Positions 26,601 through 36,320 of a stretch of DNA of 64,000 nucleotides are shown here, one piece after another. The DNA lies in the NCBI GenBank assembly GCA_030549495.1, contig JAUIRK010000105.1:434001-498000 (forward strand), read 5' to 3'. Under the pieces are notes generated by a model. That model saw only the letters and a list, made by a program, of their open reading frames with translations. It ran no database searches and had not been told where the DNA came from. The stretch is from Nectonema munidae. Taxonomy: Eukaryota > Nematomorpha > Nectonematoida > Nectonematidae. The position numbers and the translations under genes are program-made. Position 1 is the first letter of the stretch. Every line of letters starts with the position of its first letter.

Positions 26601-27811
26601 GAAATCGATCAATTTTGGGTAGGAATGAATAAAAGTGTGCTCATAACGTTCATACGCCTGGGCAATTTTGGCATCAAGCGTTTTTTAATGCTTTAAGCTT
26701 TACAATTGAAAAATTTTCGAACAATTCAATCAGAGAAAATTACCTAAAAGATTTTTCTCATCCTCTCAAATAACGTGGTATTCGAGTAATCGCAAAACCT
26801 TCTAATCAAGACTTTCTAATCATTTTCCTAAAAGTCAAATAAAAATGATCGATCTCCTCTTAAGAAAAAATATAATTTATAAATTGAAAGACAATTCTTA
26901 CTCAGCCGTCTACGTTGGACATTTTTCTAGCATGAGTATCACAAAAACATTGAAAAAATTTTCAAGAACAAAAATGTCCCATCGAATCCAATGGAAATTA
27001 TCGAGCACGTGATAAAGACCCGTCACACACCTTTCAAACGCCGAACTTCCAATTACTCCACACGTCGAAGAAAAAGGTACTCTTCACAGAATCGTGGTAT
27101 TCAGACAAACTCAATTCTAAAAGAATTCCTTTACCCACGACTGCCTGAACCTCCTAACGACCACCAGACTAACCAACTAAACGCATACCCTTTTCACATT
27201 GCAGAAAGAAGACGCACCTCTTTCATCCTAAAGCAAATGTCAAACTTCATACTTTCAATAAGCTTTTGTTGCTTAATTCCTTATTCAAACTTATTTTTAA
27301 GTCATTATTACCAAAAATGTGTGTTAATTTGTTCTAAAAAAAGAATATGTCGGTTACGTCATTGTGTCTTTAAGATCGCATTAACCCCCAAATGTTCATT
27401 ATTAGAGCCGGTTTTCGTTTATAAAGGAAAGGAGTCATAGATCTCACTAATGTTTTGTTTACTTTAACTCCCTCACCCCTAATGTCTATGGAAAAGGGAG
27501 AGAACGTGGATTTATGGCTTTAAAGAAATGTCTTATGACTTCTTCCTAACTAACTTGAATTGAATCATACTTCTGTTTCGACTCTTCGAGTATTTATTTT
27601 ATTTTAAGCATCTTCAGTGATGAGTGTGGAGAGTGGCGCTGATCAAAATCTAAACTCACCCTTGGTCACCAGTACAACGTCAAATGAAAAAGGATCTAAA
27701 AAGGGAAGCAAAGCAAGCTCCAAGATAAAGAGCTCCTTGAAGTATTTTCAAAATAATTTCAACTCGTTCGACAAAACACTCGATGAAAGAAGGCGTGTTT
27801 ATAACTTTTGA
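17660..27811 (+). CDS. Uncharacterised Lys/Glu-rich protein, 1150 aa
   Basis: Six exons: 17660-17794, 20085-22164, 22660-22769, 24105-24912, 25542-25658 and 27609-27811. Every junction has GT and AG, and all phases agree, giving 3453 nt. The start is the first ATG of exon 1 (MSLIPTGAIPSLTIYSSDDE). I do not recognise the family. Exon 2 encodes residues 46-738: an acidic N-part with YDPFSILEPDF and two VCDEKAP repeats, then a long K/E/R-rich, probably disordered part with many KK and KR clusters (nuclear-signal-like) and a His cluster (HEGEHEHHHH). Exon 4 has a predicted helix with LLETINNLISLSVSNAPLLS. The C-terminus reads LDERRRVYNF. No zinc finger, catalytic motif, signal peptide or membrane helix is seen. 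Function is unknown. A nuclear or RNA-related scaffold would be a guess from composition only. Confidence 0.85.
19027..19066 (+). repeat. Perfect 40-nt copy of exon 2 sequence within intron 1
   Basis: The 40 nt at 19027-19066 are identical to 21401-21440 in exon 2 of the same gene, in the same orientation. The exon copy encodes RHDKSLKDAYWPK. The flanks on either side do not match, so this is a short dispersed duplication and not a larger repeat. Confidence 0.95.
19160..19473 (+). repeat. SINE-like repeat with CTTAA tail
   Basis: It starts with a GGTTAGGTAGTGCTCTAGCG segment (A-box-like). It has a GC-rich 3' part (CCGCGCGGGCCACC, GGATGGGTGCGAACGCCAC) and ends in an AACTTAACTTAACTC tail. Base composition differs sharply from the surrounding intron. 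Assignment to SINEs rests on this layout only. Confidence 0.45.
19817..19999 (+). repeat. Long intronic hairpin (inverted repeat with ~21-nt loop)
   Basis: Two arms of roughly 80 nt pair around a short loop near 19896-19916. The inner arms read TCTCTGAAAGACTGGTTTC and GAAACCAGACTTTCACAGA. Outer pairing continues through GTGTATTCGAT/ATCGAATACAA and TTTTAATTTGAAAT/ATTTCGAAAATTAAAA. It lies in intron 1, upstream of exon 2. It could be a small foldback MITE or, if expressed, a hairpin RNA precursor. Confidence 0.75.
23151..23537. mobile_element. Stack of three TTAA-flanked MITE copies
   Basis: Copy 1 starts at 23151. Copy 2 (23277-23405) sits in a TTAA that belongs to the right end of copy 1, whose terminus reads GGCC-TTAA-ATGGG when the insert is ignored. 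Copy 3 (about 23410-23537) is inverted and abuts the first two. All share AACATAAGTAATTTCATCTT, ATCGTCTGCGTTTTTTTAGA and CCC/GGG ends at TTAA. The cluster lies in the intron between exons 3 and 4 of the 17660-27811 gene. Confidence 0.85.
25659..27608 (+). other. Last intron of the uncharacterised 1150-aa gene
   Basis: ORFs at 26282-26491, 26460-26696 and 26991-27440 are open but unrecognised. Splicing exon 25542-25658 directly to 27609 keeps the frame (phase 1 to phase 1). The 26967-27080 stretch, which has an acceptor-like AG, would change the reading frame unless a phase-1 donor follows. It may be an alternative exon or an old insertion. Just outside, in the preceding intron (24913-25541), lie two long G runs (about 25361-25373 and 25446-25458). 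Confidence 0.45.
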
Positions 27812-27827
27812 CGAATTTAGGCCCATA

Positions 27828-27833
27828 AATAAA
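27828..27833 (+). terminator. Polyadenylation signal of the 1150-aa gene
   Basis: AATAAA 17 nt after the stop codon, with a second AATAAA at 27864-27869. The 3' UTR would be very short. Confidence 0.55.
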
Positions 27834-28359
27834 TACTAAATATTATTTATACAAAACTAACTAAATAAATAAGCACTAAAATAACAATGCAAACTTCTTG
27901 CATTCTTCCATGATTTATGATAGATAAAAATGTTTATAGAATGAGTGTAGGAGCAATTTTTTGAATCAAAAGTATCCGAAACAATAGGATGAATTAACCG
28001 CACACTAAATCACGAGAAAAGCTTAGTTTATGCGTTTTACACAGGGTGGCGGAATCGGAGTCAGTGGAGGAGCACTTTTTAAGAAGGAGTCGGAAGCGTA
28101 ATAATTATTTTTAAACAAAAGTGGCTGTCATTAGACATTTAATAATTATTACGACTCCAATTAAAAAAAAAAATAGGATAAACCGGCTCTCGTATTCTTA
28201 GAAATTCAAAAAAGGTTGCAGAAGTTCGTGGGCGGACGTAATGTTGCCAGATAGTTCGTTGATAGAATGTTAAACAGCCAACAAGGTTATTGCTTTATAA
28301 GCTATTAGAGGTACACTATGTAAGTGGGGTACCCTTTTTGCTAATTTTGCTTTTAGATT

Positions 28360-28605
28360 ACACTTTCAAACTGCTCATGTGTCATTTGGGTTAGACCTCA
28401 GGGATTTCATTCCAAAGTTCTTGGGTCGATTCCCAATTTTTCATTCTTTAACCTGATGCCATCTGGTTGACGTCAGGAAGGGCATGCGAATAAGCAATTC
28501 ACAGCGTTTCGATAAAAGTCCCACGAAATGAATGAATTTGTTTGTGGGAGGCACTTTTTACCTTGTTGATGCGGGAACAAAGGACGTTAAACAAAGTTTT
28601 TTTAG
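28360..28605 (+). repeat. tRNA-derived SINE
   Basis: It has a B-box-like TTCTTGGGTCGATTCCC at about 28419-28435 and a conserved-looking middle part GACGTCAGGAAGGGCATGCG. The 3' end GGAACAAAGGACGTTAAACA recalls tails of tRNA/LINE-type SINEs in other invertebrates. It is intergenic. Confidence 0.55.
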
Positions 28606-29015
28606 ATTACACTGTCAAACTAGTAACCTTTTCTGATTTATTAGTGGAATTTTGGACAAGAGACTTTAGTAATTTGGTTAGTTATTGTAGCTAATTTTTT
28701 AATTATTTAATTAGTACACTTAGGCGTTAAGAAACCTTTTCTGATTCATTAGTGAAAATGTGGACAAATTTGGTGCAACTAGTATTTTTTCTCACAATCA
28801 AAAAATGGCTGGATGATAGGTTTTCCCTTTTATGCTTGATACTTCTTAAAAGGCTTAATTACAAAAAAATTAAGCAAATGTGTGTAAACAAAATTTAATG
28901 TTCAAATCAAGTGCTGTAAAAATTAACGTGATAGCTGAGAACGAATTCAAAAACAAATGACAAGTGGAAACTTAAAAAAGGAAAATTTTGTCTAAATTGG
29001 TTTATTCAAAATAAA

Positions 29016-29270
29016 ATGGAAGGTATGAGAGAAAGAAATTCTTCAACGAAATATTCATTCTACGAATGGTGCGGCGACAAAATGTCCTCGCGCCCAAAAT
29101 GCTTCAACGCAGAAAATATGAAAAACGCGATAAATGCATTTGCACTCTCAAAACTCGGCTTTTGCAAATCTATTTTGTCTTCGCCCGGTCAGTTTTCAAT
29201 CCGGAATAATTACAAGTCCCTTCAAAATACCTGTACTAGAGTTATAACCATTTCTGGAGAGTCTGAGTGA
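29016..29270 (+). pseudogene. pogo-like helix-turn-helix remnant
   Basis: An 84-aa ORF starts MEGMRERNSS and contains MKNAINAFALSKLGFCKSIL, then FSIRNNYKSLQNT. The pattern 'M..AI.A....K.GF..A...F.IP..T..R....L' is that of the N-terminal HTH of pogo/Tigger and some domesticated psq-type proteins, with the P-x-x-T part degraded. No DDE domain follows. It could be a TE fossil or a first exon of the next gene, since a GT lies at the CCCG/GTCAGT point. Confidence 0.35.
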
Positions 29271-30201
29271 GAAAGGAAAAAGTTTCAGAGTGAATCTCGT
29301 GATATTAAGGAATTGCCCCTGTCTTAAACTAATCCATTTTAAAATTCTTCTTCTGATTACGTCTAATAAGTGATGAAACGAAGAATGATACATTTTAATT
29401 TTAGACATCAAATCAGTTGAAAGTTCCTACTTCTTTTGAATCTCTTTTTTCGAAATACTGGAACTGTTTACCCCTTGATCTTCGTCTTGTTGGTAATATC
29501 GAGTGTTTCAAAAGGACTCCTAGAAGTTTTTTCTTTACAATTTGTTGCGGAAAAACTGTTCAGACTTATTTTTAAGCAGTAGTTTGTGCATTATATATAA
29601 ATAAACTCTAGATTAAAACCTAAAAGTCAGCAGCATATATTTTTTGCTAGATTTATCATTCCTATTTTTAGGGTTTGAGATTATTTACTATTTTGAAACG
29701 TGTCTACAATTTGTAGACGAATATCGATTGAAGTATGTAAACATGGCCAACATATCATAGCCAATTGTGGGTCACGCATTACGCTGATGACCCGTAAAAG
29801 CACGCAAGAAACGCGACAAATGGAGCAATGCTTTCTATATCCTAATATTTATATATACAGCCAATCATTCCAAATTAATAAAAGTTTATTTCATCTGATT
29901 TGCCTGAAATTTTATATGTTGGCTATTTTACGTTTTTATGAATCATTCTCACTTAGCTTGTCAAATTAAAACTTCTACTGTATTTTTTCACCATTAAAAT
30001 TGTCATCATTCACATAAATAAGTAGCCTGGCAAGGTTTTTCTGTGTATTTTGTCTCCCCATTGACTTGCCAGCCAACTAATAGATGTCAAAACAAGAACG
30101 TAGAGCGCGTGATCTTATTACTTTCCTTCTGCAAAGATCATTTTCCATAATTTCTATAGATATAATTATATTATCCAATCAATAAAATCTTTTTGATATA
30201 G

Positions 30202-30275
30202 GATTTCAATTAAATCAATGGAAAATGCGAAATGATAAAATGTGGGAAATTATTGACCACTGTTCTTACAAGACA
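30202..30275 (+). CDS. Candidate exon upstream of the Gln/Pro-rich gene
   Basis: It is bounded by TTGATATAG and GTGAGTGCCC and open in only one frame: FQLNQWKMRNDKMWEIIDHC, then SYKT. It ends in phase 0, whereas the next exon at 30518 needs a phase-2 partner. Direct joining therefore fails, and either a small exon is missing or this belongs to something else. The family is not recognised. Confidence 0.35.
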
Positions 30276-30517
30276 GTGAGTGCCCTTTTTAAAAGCTATC
30301 TTGATATTTGCATAAGTTTTCAATAATTTTCAGTTAAAAAGTTTTGATTCATTTTTTATAGATTCTATTATTTATTTTTTCTATTTTTTTTATAGATTTT
30401 GTCATTTTATTTTACATATTTAAATACTTTTTATGAAAAAAATGAAACGGGCATGAGTTGTCCTAGCACGAGAAACATCAAACTAAGTACCTGATGCCTT
30501 TTTTGTTCTCTTTTCAG

Positions 30518-33500
30518 GCAATCTTCTTCTTCTGCTCCTTTGCCCACTTGTGTGTCGAAAAAGAAATTAAAAGTGGCGTTCATTGATCCCTCAAAACAGC
30601 AACAGCAACAGCATTCTCGTCAGGAGGATGTCGAAAACATGAAATCCTACAGTTCATCTCCCAGTCCCCCACCCCCTCCTCCGAATCCACAGCAAGCAGC
30701 GCCTGTCATCATAATCCCACAAGTGAGTTCTCCTTTCATCTGAATTTTAGCAATGGAAAAATCTACGCCTTTTTCGGATCGCTGTATGCATAGTATTATG
30801 TAGCAATCTTTCATTGACAAAATGACAATTATCCTTGACTTACAGATACATTGAAAGGCACACACACACACACAGTCATACGCACATATCCTCATAGCTA
30901 TTCAGACACATGCATAGATATGAAACAAGAAATACAATACATACATCGAAAACATTATTTTAACATATTTCCTTGGATTAAAGAGAACCTTGGTTTCGTG
31001 TTTGTATCAAATTTCTGAGGATGCTGTTAAATAATATTTCAGATTTGGATTTATGATTCCTGCTCTTAGTTTGTATTTAATCATGTTCAAATGATGAAAA
31101 GATTCACCGAGGTGTGTATAAGCAAATTATGATTGGGAAACAGATTTCAAATTGGGGAATTTATTCACATGCTGGATATTATTATCCTTTAATAAATCTA
31201 TTATTTCTTTTTCAATAATGCCTACAACGTTTTCTTTCAGAGCACTAATGTTTTAAATACAGATAGATACATCATAAAATTTCATAGGGATGAGAGCTCC
31301 TACTCTAAGTAATAGGTTGACAATAACTAAATAAATTATTTATAAAGCCTTAAAATGGTTTGAATCAATTTTTCGTATTTGATTTTTCCTTTTCAATTCT
31401 CCAAAAATTTGTCAACTTCTCTCATTTGCAATTTAATTAAAAAGTTGAGCTTGTAACGGAAGAAATTATCAAAATATCATTTGTTCATTGTTTTTTTGTA
31501 AAATATCCTTTGTTCATTGAATTCATTGAGTTATTTTCTTATTCTGTGCTCTGACTTATTAAAATTAATTACCTGAAAATTTTGCTCGCAATGATAAGCA
31601 GTGGCAAATATACGTATAATTTTATGACCATTTTTTGCATATGCAGTTAACCATTATTATGCAAAAAGTGATGTCGAAACAAACATTCATAGCAAAGTAG
31701 CCGCAATCTGCATGAAGAGATGAATCAAGATATAAAACCTATGCCCAAACATCTTACAATGATGAAATCACGATTTTTTGGAGTAAAGCCGTTGAAAAAA
31801 GTCATAGTTTGAAAAATGCTATTTGGTGAAAATGTAGGCCAAAAAGAAGTATATAAAGTACATTTTGAAATATAGAAGAAATTTAAACAGTGTTACATAA
31901 AAATAATTTGTTACTATTTTTGTTTCAAAGGTTTTTAAGAAATAGCAAAATAAATTTTAACATTACTTAAAATTATGAATGAGGAACGGAGTTCTTAATT
32001 TAAAATAGCGGCAAAATCGCGTATGTGATCTATAAAAAGAAACTTGATACGAAATTGAGTATGGATCTTCGAGATCTTCACGTTGATATTCACGTTTTCT
32101 GAACCGTGACAAATGTATTAAGTTTTAAGCAAAAAATTTCATTCAACGTCATTTGGACTACGTTATTTGACGAGAACAAAAGAAGGGTTGGACGTCAAAT
32201 AATGTGATAATCTTTCATTTTGATGTAAAATTTCAATCTTCCAATGAGTCCATTTTAACGTTTTTCTTGGCGTGAAATTTTAGTCAGAAGAGGGCAAGTA
32301 ATTCAAAAGAAATTTAATTTCAAAATCTTGAGATGTAAATGATCTCAAGTTTGCAATAGTTACAAAGGCTTAGCTTTCTAACTTATTCTTGCTCTTAACC
32401 TTGAACCACGTCTTGATTTTTAGGAACAGCTCAACTTTTACTACGCCAATGGTCTTGCAGCTTCTTCTGCAGCTTCATCATCACACTGCCAAGTGCCTGC
32501 TCTTAATCCTCATCACCCATACATCCAACAGATTTCTCTAGTGCGTACCTTTCTCTACACCAACTTTTCTTTGCCCTTTTTACTTTCATTCAGATTGATT
32601 TGTATTTCCCTTTTAAATAATTCTACTCTTTCCAAAGATTTTTCTTTAGAAAAAATCAAATATTTAAATTAAATATATTGGTCTTTTAAGTAGTTTAAGA
32701 ATTTGTGTGTACATGGAAAAGCAGCTCTGAGTTGACTCTTTGTAAATTCGTGATAAATATTTCATTTAAAAGTCAATAAAGTGACTTTTGTTTTCTAATA
32801 ACACTTCTTGTAGAACACGTTTGTAGTCATATTATGTAGAAACAGTTTGAAATTGCGTTTCGTATAATGTATAGTTAATAATCCCACAAAAAGTAGATAA
32901 CTTGAATAGAACATGTTTATTATAGTTAAAAAATTCCGACTTCTCTATTTGTGGAGCATAAAGTACTAAAAATTGAGTAAGCCTTGCAAAATGTTTGTTT
33001 CTTCTTATGCTAAATTATTCTCTCCCAAGATTCACAGACCACAATGGTTACCAAGGAAAGATGAATTTGCGTGATGTAAGAACTTTTTTCAAAAGTTCCC
33101 ACATCTTGAAAAGTCGGTATAGAAAAATTTTTTGAAGGATTTGTAAGTAATCCATTGTTGCCTCGATAACCATCTAATTTCACCACAAGTTGAATTTGAT
33201 TCACTTTTTGGGGCATTGTTTCGCTACTTTGTTCAGATGGGCAAGCATGAACACTGTGATGGTGAGCCGAAAAAATGGGACTCTTTCCTCGTATGTGTTT
33301 CTTGGTAAAGCGCTCCAAACACGATCAGGCTGGGGAAATCTGTGAAATTTTAATCTTTGCTTCTAACACATCCTTACTTAGTAGAGATTTTTTTATCTAG
33401 AAAGGTGTGGGTTTAATTTTATATTTAACAAACTTTAATCAGAACAAACGCTATGCAGTGTTGTTGAAGGGCCCGATCAAGTTTCTCTATTTTGAGACCT

Positions 33501-35652
33501 ATTATCAGGGCTTTGGAGTCGGAGCTGGAGCCCCTGTAGCCGTAATATTCTATCAGTTAGAGCCGGAATCACAAATTTTAATGTGCGGTTCCCTCTTAAC
33601 GGCTGCAAGTCAGCATATGTGTGTGAAACAGTGAAGTAAAAGTAATATAAAAAAACTATTTAAAAGTAACTATTTTGGATCAACTTACCAGATGGGGTAG
33701 TACCTATGTTATGATAAAGCGCTTACTTGAATTAAAATCTGTTTTATTAGACACGGCAGATACTGATGTATCTCTAACGGAATCATTCTGGGACAAAACG
33801 AAATGTTTAGAAAGGTTACTATATCAACCTTATGTAATAACCAAAAAACTTCAGAGCGAAGATTTAACTCCTGGTCAATTTTTTAAAGAATGGAGATCCT
33901 TAATATTTTTTTCTCTAATGTTAAAAGCTTGGTAGCAGACGAAATAAGAAGTTCGATGGTAAGAAGGGAATGCAATTTACTTCAAAATGAATTTCTGCCT
34001 GCTGGAATTTATTTTGATCCAAAGTACGGATGTCTACTTTCGCTTGGACAAATATCAAAAGCCAGAGAGTATGTCAAAAATATTGTGTGTAAAATGAGAA
34101 CAGCTGACAATCAAAGCGTTTTTTAGCATTGCAAGAATATTCGAATTTGTGGCGGAATCTTCCTCAAGTAGTTCTTCACCTCTATATCAATTCGAAGAGA
34201 TAACTTTTGATTTTGAGAAAGTTCTTGACAAGCTACAAAAAAGACAATCAAGAAAAAAACGCTTAAAAAAATCAGTGTCGTCAACAATATCTGATTTTGA
34301 ACTTCAGATCAAAAAATCTTTTTCTGAAATTGAAAATTTTGACCGTTTTTCGAATTCTTGTGATGAAGCAATTAAAAGTTATCCTGAAATTATTAAAGAC
34401 GAAGCTAAAATTGTGGAAATCTTTTTTCGGCTTTAAAAATTTTGAAATCAGATTTACGTAGTAGTCTCAAAGAGGACATTTTGGAAGCAATGCTATTTTT
34501 AAGAACAAACACATATAAATAAAGTTTTGAAATATTTGTCTAATTGGAAACGATATAAATCTTAAACTTTATTTATAATAATTAAGAATAGTATAATTTT
34601 GTATAAATAAACCGAACTTTATGTATAACTGAAAGAAATCACAATAAATATTGAAAATAAGCCGGAGCCGGGAAGGCTCCGAAGCCCTGCCTATTATAGC
34701 GTCTTAGTCCATATTACAGGAAGATACCACAGTATATAAAGGCTTTACGTATAGATATGCAAATTGTCTTTTTCCTTTTGGAACAAAGAAATTATTGCCA
34801 TATGTATTATTATGCACGTAAAAGGCAGATTTTCATCTTCATTCAAAATAGTATATAAAAAAGACTTTTTTTAAAATTCGACGATAAAAATAAAATTTAT
34901 TTTGTTCAGGTTAAAAAGTTTTCATAATCAGGAAGAAGAATAAAAGCACCTTGGAGACACTTTTCCATTTGGGTGCTCTTACAATTTTTATTGCAGATGA
35001 GACGCATTTGTTTCTTCTACGTTATTCTTAGCGCTGTAGGCAAAGTCCTTGATTTAAGCCCTTACATTCGGAACATTTCTGGAATATAAACCGAGAAGGA
35101 TATAAAATATAGAGTTCACTTTTTTATAATGGAATCACTTAATTCAAAAGAATTTTATTCAGCTGATTTAAAAAATAATTTTTCTGGATTTTAAATTAGC
35201 GCTGTTATTGCCAAAATTTGTCTCGCTTCATACTTTTCGCGTATCTTCATAACCATCTAAGTTCTCTTCCCTGTGATAGATGAAAGTACGTACACAATTT
35301 ACGAGATGGCATTGAGATCGCTCATCAAAAAAGTGATGTGGCTTTAGTATCCTTCCCAACAGGCCGTAATTTCACTAAATCTTAGAATTTTAACAAATCC
35401 CCGGATAAAAGTCAAGGACGAAAATTGGAGTGTTCGATCAAGACTGTTTTCAGCCTTGTAACCGAGTGTATTTTATTGGCCATTATCCTTTTTTAAATAT
35501 TTGCAGCATTTTGATGGACTGCGTTTTTTAATTTTCTTTTGTAGAATCCTACGCCGAACATAACGACCCTCACCCCAAACATCTACCACCCCCAATCAAA
35601 TCAGCCTGCCGCCTTCTTTCTCTCCCCTGCCACCAATAAAAATCGACACTAA
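30518..35652 (+). CDS. Uncharacterised Gln/Pro-rich protein, 3' three exons
   Basis: Exons 30518-30722, 32424-32540 and 35545-35652 join in frame (phase 2 entry, then 0, 0) and end at TAA. The predicted 142-aa C-terminal part starts QSSSSAPLPTCVSKKKLKVA, has a QQQQQ run and a PPPPPPNPQQAAPVIIIP stretch. It continues with YYANGLAASSAASSS and ends SPATNKNRH. This is low-complexity, probably disordered sequence with no domain I can name. The middle donor is GTGCGT, less common than GTAAGT. The 5' exons are unresolved (see 30202-30275 and 29016-29270). The second intron holds a hAT element (33506-34689) and the first holds one arm of a long inverted repeat (31627-31768). It could be part of a regulatory or RNA-binding protein, but this is not shown. 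Confidence 0.65.
31627..31768 (+). repeat. ~140-bp repeat, arm 1 of a dispersed inverted pair
   Basis: Nearly identical to the complement of 36613-36754, with about two differences seen by eye. It contains GCATATGCAGTTAACCATTA and CGCAATCTGCATGAAGAGAT. The right copy lies in or beside a pogo/Tigger-like fossil, so both are probably pieces of that element's noncoding ends. Confidence 0.85.
33010..33318 (-). CDS. Unrecognised 102-aa ORF inside an intron
   Basis: An uninterrupted minus-strand frame with balanced composition, including NQIQLVVKLDGYRGNNGLL and FSIPTFQDVGTFEKSSYI. Such composition is unlike the poly-K/N/F noise ORFs elsewhere. It lies antisense in the second intron of the Gln/Pro-rich gene. 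No domain, splice context or TE hallmark identifies it. It may be a retrocopy or an unknown TE fragment. Confidence 0.25.
   Translation of the reverse strand: MERFTKKHIRGKSPIFSAHHHSVHACPSEQSSETMPQKVNQIQLVVKLDGYRGNNGLLTNPSKNFSIPTFQDVGTFEKSSYITQIHLSLVTIVVCESWERII
33506..34689 (+). mobile_element. hAT element with partial transposase, exact ends
   Basis: The 1184-bp element starts CAGGGCTTTGGAGTCGGAGC and ends GGCTCCGAAGCCCTG, with the 8-bp duplication CCTATTAT on both sides (33498-33505 and 34690-34697). From 33675 it encodes the second half of a ZBED-type hAT transposase: LDQLTRWGSTYVMIKRLLEL, then PAGIYFDPKYGCLLS, an acidic and basic linker, SYPEIIKDEAKIV, and finally FSALKILKSDLRSSLKEDI before a stop. 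Frames shift at about 33890, 34130 and 34420, and the BED finger and first catalytic part are missing. The internally deleted copy is therefore inactive but could be mobilised in trans. Confidence 0.9.
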
Positions 35653-36031
35653 CGCTAATGAGCGCTCGGCGGGCTCGAACCCGCACACAAATTCTAGCGC
35701 GTCTCCTACCTTGAATCACTTCTTCTTGTGTCTCTTATCCCTGATTGCGTTGCTCTTCAAAACCTTTGACGAGATGCTGCTGGCCAAATTATAAACCTTA
35801 AATCCACCCTGCAACACATCAGATATTTTCGTTCCAAGCTTTATTCTCTATTTTACTTATTATCACTAACATTATTATTGCGTTCTTGCGTCGTATTTAA
35901 TTTTTCCCATGCTTTTGTTTTGTTACACTTCAAGTTGATTAAGAACCCACATTCATTATTAACCAATCACTCTTGACTGTATGGAAAGAAGGCTCTACAA
36001 GGAACACTAGTGTTTAATTCGCTGTTCTAAA

Positions 36032-36037
36032 AATAAA
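36032..36037 (+). terminator. Polyadenylation signal of the Gln/Pro-rich gene
   Basis: AATAAA 380 nt after the stop codon at 35652. No nearer signal is evident. Confidence 0.5.
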
Positions 36038-36236
36038 GTTCTCTTAATTTTACTTCAAATCAATCTTCAAAATAATTACGAATTTTTCACAAAAAAAAGA
36101 GAAGATTTGTGCAATTCAAAAATAAATACAGCTGGTTATATCAGTCACGTGATGCATCTAGAATGAAATATGCAAAAAAAAATTCATAACTTTATACTGG
36201 CGAAACCTTAAACAATTTTATGAACATTGTCTATAG

Positions 36237-36320
36237 CAGTGGTTCCCAACCTTTTTTTAGACGACCGTAATTATATTTCTCAAAATATGACCGCGACCCC
36301 ACTAATTGTAATGAATATAC
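36237..36320. repeat. Single hAT-type end
   Basis: CAGTGGTTCCCAACC matches the terminal repeat of the MITE at 6677-7123, but the interior (AGACGACCGTAATTATA...) is different, so it is another family with the same terminus. No matching right end or duplication was found. Confidence 0.5.

Noticed and set aside
26967-27080. Extra exon in the 1150-aa gene
   Set aside because: An AG precedes it and one frame is open (CPIESNGNYRARDKDP), but no phase-1 donor of good quality follows. Direct joining of 25658 to 27609 keeps the frame, so it was left out of the model.
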